This document shows, one piece after another, positions 5,768 through 7,490 of a DNA stretch of 7,490 nt. The DNA is from Pseudomonadota bacterium (GTDB lineage: Bacteria > BMS3Abin14): NCBI GenBank assembly GCA_016937135.1, contig JAFGWO010000270.1, positions 1 through 7,490 on the forward strand, in the 5' to 3' direction. The position numbers and the translations under genes are program-made. The notes beneath the pieces were generated by a model. It was given only the letters and a program-made list of their open reading frames with translations. It had not been told where the DNA came from and searched no databases. How positions within the stretch are numbered: the stretch's first letter is position 1; the number at the start of each line of letters is the position of its first letter.

Positions 5768-6162
5768 TTATTCGAAGCCTTAAGGACATGGCCGGGACCG
5801 GGCGTGAGGTCCATGCCCCGACCTTCGTCAGCCGCAGGATGCTCCTGGGCAAGGACGGGATGGGGTTCAGCTTCCACGACACGATCCTTTACGAGGGCAC
5901 CGAGACCAATATCTGGTACAAAAATCACCTTGAAGGGGTGTATTGCGTCGAAGGGGAAGGGGAAGTGGAATCCCTGGATGATGGAAAGGTTTACAAAATC
6001 GGGCCGGGAACCATGTATGCCCTTGACCGCCATGACAGACACATCCTGCGGGCCATAACCGATTTAAGGATGGTCTGTGTCTTTACGCCGCCCCTGACAG
6101 GCGGGGAAGTGCATGATGAGGACGGTTCCTATCCCCTCCTGGAAGGGGAGCAGGCCACCTGA
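5764..6162 (+). CDS. ectC: L-ectoine synthase
   Basis: EctC closes N-gamma-acetyl-diaminobutyrate to the tetrahydropyrimidine ectoine with loss of water, the last step of the pathway. It is a small cupin (132 residues, usual size about 130) and an iron enzyme. The metal ligands reported for EctC, Glu57, Tyr85 and His93, are all present at the same numbers: HLEGVYC (55-61), GTMYALD (82-88) and RHDRHIL (89-95). Other signatures are NIWYK (49-53), CVEGEGEVESL (61-71), FTPPLTGGEVHDEDGSYP (107-124). Translation starts at TTG 5764, which overlaps the ectB stop by four bases (TTGA); GGGAGGT lies 5 nt upstream within ectB. This implies coupled translation. No ectD follows, so hydroxyectoine is not predicted from this locus. 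Confidence 0.97.
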   Translation: MIIRSLKDMAGTGREVHAPTFVSRRMLLGKDGMGFSFHDTILYEGTETNIWYKNHLEGVYCVEGEGEVESLDDGKVYKIGPGTMYALDRHDRHILRAITDLRMVCVFTPPLTGGEVHDEDGSYPLLEGEQAT

Positions 6163-6169
6163 GGGGGCT

Positions 6170-6193
6170 GCCTGTCCTGTGCCGGGGACAGGC
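6170..6193 (+). terminator. Possible transcription end hairpin after ectC
   Basis: A perfect 8-bp stem GCCTGTCC/GGACAGGC (6170-6177, 6186-6193) with an 8-nt loop starts 8 nt after the ectC stop. The nearest T-run (6213-6218) lies about 20 nt further, so this is not a classical intrinsic terminator. It may act as an mRNA 3' stabiliser or in the convergent zone with the polymerase gene. Confidence 0.4.
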
Positions 6194-6217
6194 GCAACGG
6201 ATAAGACAACCCTTTTT

Positions 6218-7490
6218 TCAGGTTTTTCCGATCACCCCGACCCAGGCGACGTTCAGCGTCGGGGTCCCCATCTGCTCTTCCACGACGCCCCGGAGGAGAA
6301 AGGGCCTTTCCCGGTTCAGCTTTTGGCAGAACCGGGCGTAGGCTCCGGGGAAGAGGGTGGCTTCAAAGGTGGCTGTCGTGTCCTCGAAGGTCACAAATTC
6401 CATGGGTTCCCCGTGTTTTGTCCTGACCGGCTTCCCCGCAATCCACCATCCGGCCATGGTGATCGTTTTCCCGACGTGCCTTCCCATCTCGCTGGCGGGC
6501 ACCAGCCTGATCCGTCCCAGCGTTTCGGAATAAAGGGTCAGGGGGTGGCGCGACGCCAGCATCCCAAGGGTGTCGATCTCCTGATTAAGGACGGTTTTCT
6601 CATCGTAAGGAGGAGCCTCGGGAATATTCCCCGGACCATCATGGAAAAGATCCCGTGTGGCAGCCTGAGAACGCTCCCGATGTCCGGCAAGGTTCATCCA
6701 CTGGAGGACGGGACGCTTTGAAATCCCCTCAAGGGCGTCAAAACAGCCTGCCCGGATGAGAAGGGTCGCATCGGACAGCCCGGTGCGCATCCGCCTCAGA
6801 AAGTCCGCGAAGGAATGAAAAGGCCCTTTTCCCTCCCTCTCCCGGATCAGGGCCTTCGCGGTATCCCGTGAAAGCCCCTGGATCTGCATGAAACCGATGC
6901 GGATGCTTTTTCCTTTCCCCGTGTATTCCCAGCGGCTGGCATTGATGTCGGGGGGCAGGATCCCGACCCCCGCGCGGCGCGCCTCCGACAGATAGGCGAA
7001 AGGGGAGTAAAAGCCGCCCTGGTTGGAGATGACCGCAGCCAGGAAGGGGGCTGGATAATTGGCCTTGAGCCACGCGGCCTTGCAGCTCACGAGGGCATAG
7101 GAGGCCGAGTGGGGCTTGCAGAAGGAGTAGCCGGAAAAGGAGAGGATCTGCTCCCAGCAAAGAGACGAGGTCTCTTTGCTGATGCCGCGCCTCGCGGCGC
7201 CTTCGATAAACCGGGTCATGTAATTTTCCAGCTTCTGACCCCGGCTTTTCTTCGTCACGATCTTCCGGAGCAGGTCCCCTTCGCTGGCCGAAAAGCCCGC
7301 AAGGGCCATGGCCATCCGGGTGATCTGTTCCTGGTAGACCGCGATGCCGTAGGTCTCGCCGAGGATGTCATCGAGAAGGGGGTGGAGGGATTTCCAGGGC
7401 TTTCCCCGCATCCTCGCCGTGAATTCCTGGATCCAGGAATTGGCGGCCGGCCGGATGATGGAGGAGGCCATCACGAGGTGCTCGAACAGG
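6218..7490 (-). CDS. dnaE: DNA polymerase III alpha (DnaE) family, C-terminal part
   Basis: The last 423 codons of a C-family replicative-type DNA polymerase; the 5' part (PHP, palm, thumb and most of the fingers) lies beyond the window. The frame is open to the edge, reading FEHLVMASSIIRPAAN. Counting from the GTG at 7474, visible parts are the end of the fingers domain (HPLLDDILGETYGIAVYQEQ at 31-50, SFCKPHSASYAL at 117-128, LPPDIN at 173-178), the helix-hairpin-helix region (IQGLSRDTAKALI, 198-210) and an OB-fold (about 335-415). The chain stops directly after the OB-fold and lacks the tau-binding C-terminus of E. coli DnaE. Together with the NQGGFYSPFAYLSEARR block this favours an accessory, DnaE2/ImuC-like translesion polymerase, but the main replicative copy cannot be excluded. 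Convergent with ectC; probably unrelated to it. Stop is TGA. Confidence 0.9.
   Translation of the reverse strand, partial: LFEHLVMASSIIRPAANSWIQEFTARMRGKPWKSLHPLLDDILGETYGIAVYQEQITRMAMALAGFSASEGDLLRKIVTKKSRGQKLENYMTRFIEGAARRGISKETSSLCWEQILSFSGYSFCKPHSASYALVSCKAAWLKANYPAPFLAAVISNQGGFYSPFAYLSEARRAGVGILPPDINASRWEYTGKGKSIRIGFMQIQGLSRDTAKALIREREGKGPFHSFADFLRRMRTGLSDATLLIRAGCFDALEGISKRPVLQWMNLAGHRERSQAATRDLFHDGPGNIPEAPPYDEKTVLNQEIDTLGMLASRHPLTLYSETLGRIRLVPASEMGRHVGKTITMAGWWIAGKPVRTKHGEPMEFVTFEDTTATFEATLFPGAYARFCQKLNRERPFLLRGVVEEQMGTPTLNVAWVGVIGKT

Overview
The window reads as a chromosomal piece of a Gram-negative bacterium, most likely a Desulfobacterota/deltaproteobacterium. I infer this from the moderately high G+C, the style of the DnaE-type polymerase and the MarR regulator. 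No rRNA or other taxonomic marker is present, so the assignment is tentative. The theme is osmotic adaptation: a compact ectABC operon for the compatible solute ectoine, with its probable regulator, and a MscS-type mechanosensitive channel close by.

Layout. Bases 1-96 hold the right part of a hairpin-rich repeat. A minus-strand EamA/DMT-family transporter (214-1128) follows, then a terminator hairpin (1234-1255) and a minus-strand MscS channel (1319-2143). A second, complete copy of the repeat (about 2172-2337) fills the gap upstream of mscS, so two direct copies bracket the transporter/channel pair. Next are two minus-strand genes that look co-transcribed: a small degenerate receiver-like protein (2982-3353) and a MarR-family regulator (2343-2936). 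A non-coding divergent control region (3354-3857) separates them from the plus-strand operon ectA (3858-4445), ectB (4472-5767) and ectC (5764-6162). The right end holds the C-terminal part of a minus-strand DnaE-family DNA polymerase (6218 to beyond the window), convergent with ectC.

How the genes work together. EctB makes L-2,4-diaminobutyrate from aspartate semialdehyde, EctA acetylates it and EctC cyclises the product to ectoine. ectD, a dedicated aspartokinase and an ectoine transporter are absent from the visible part. MscS would release solutes on hypo-osmotic shock, the opposite arm of the response. The MarR protein resembles the EctR regulators known from methylotroph ectoine operons.

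The most interesting observation is in the control region. Two divergent sigma70-like promoters, one for ectABC and one for the receiver-marR pair, each carry tandem AAYTGAAA boxes with a 15-bp period. In both cases the boxes start exactly 4 nt after the -10 hexamer. This predicts one shared repressor operator, hence coordinated and autogenous control. The second notable signal is the repeat pair, which shows at least two hairpins with a compensatory base-pair change.
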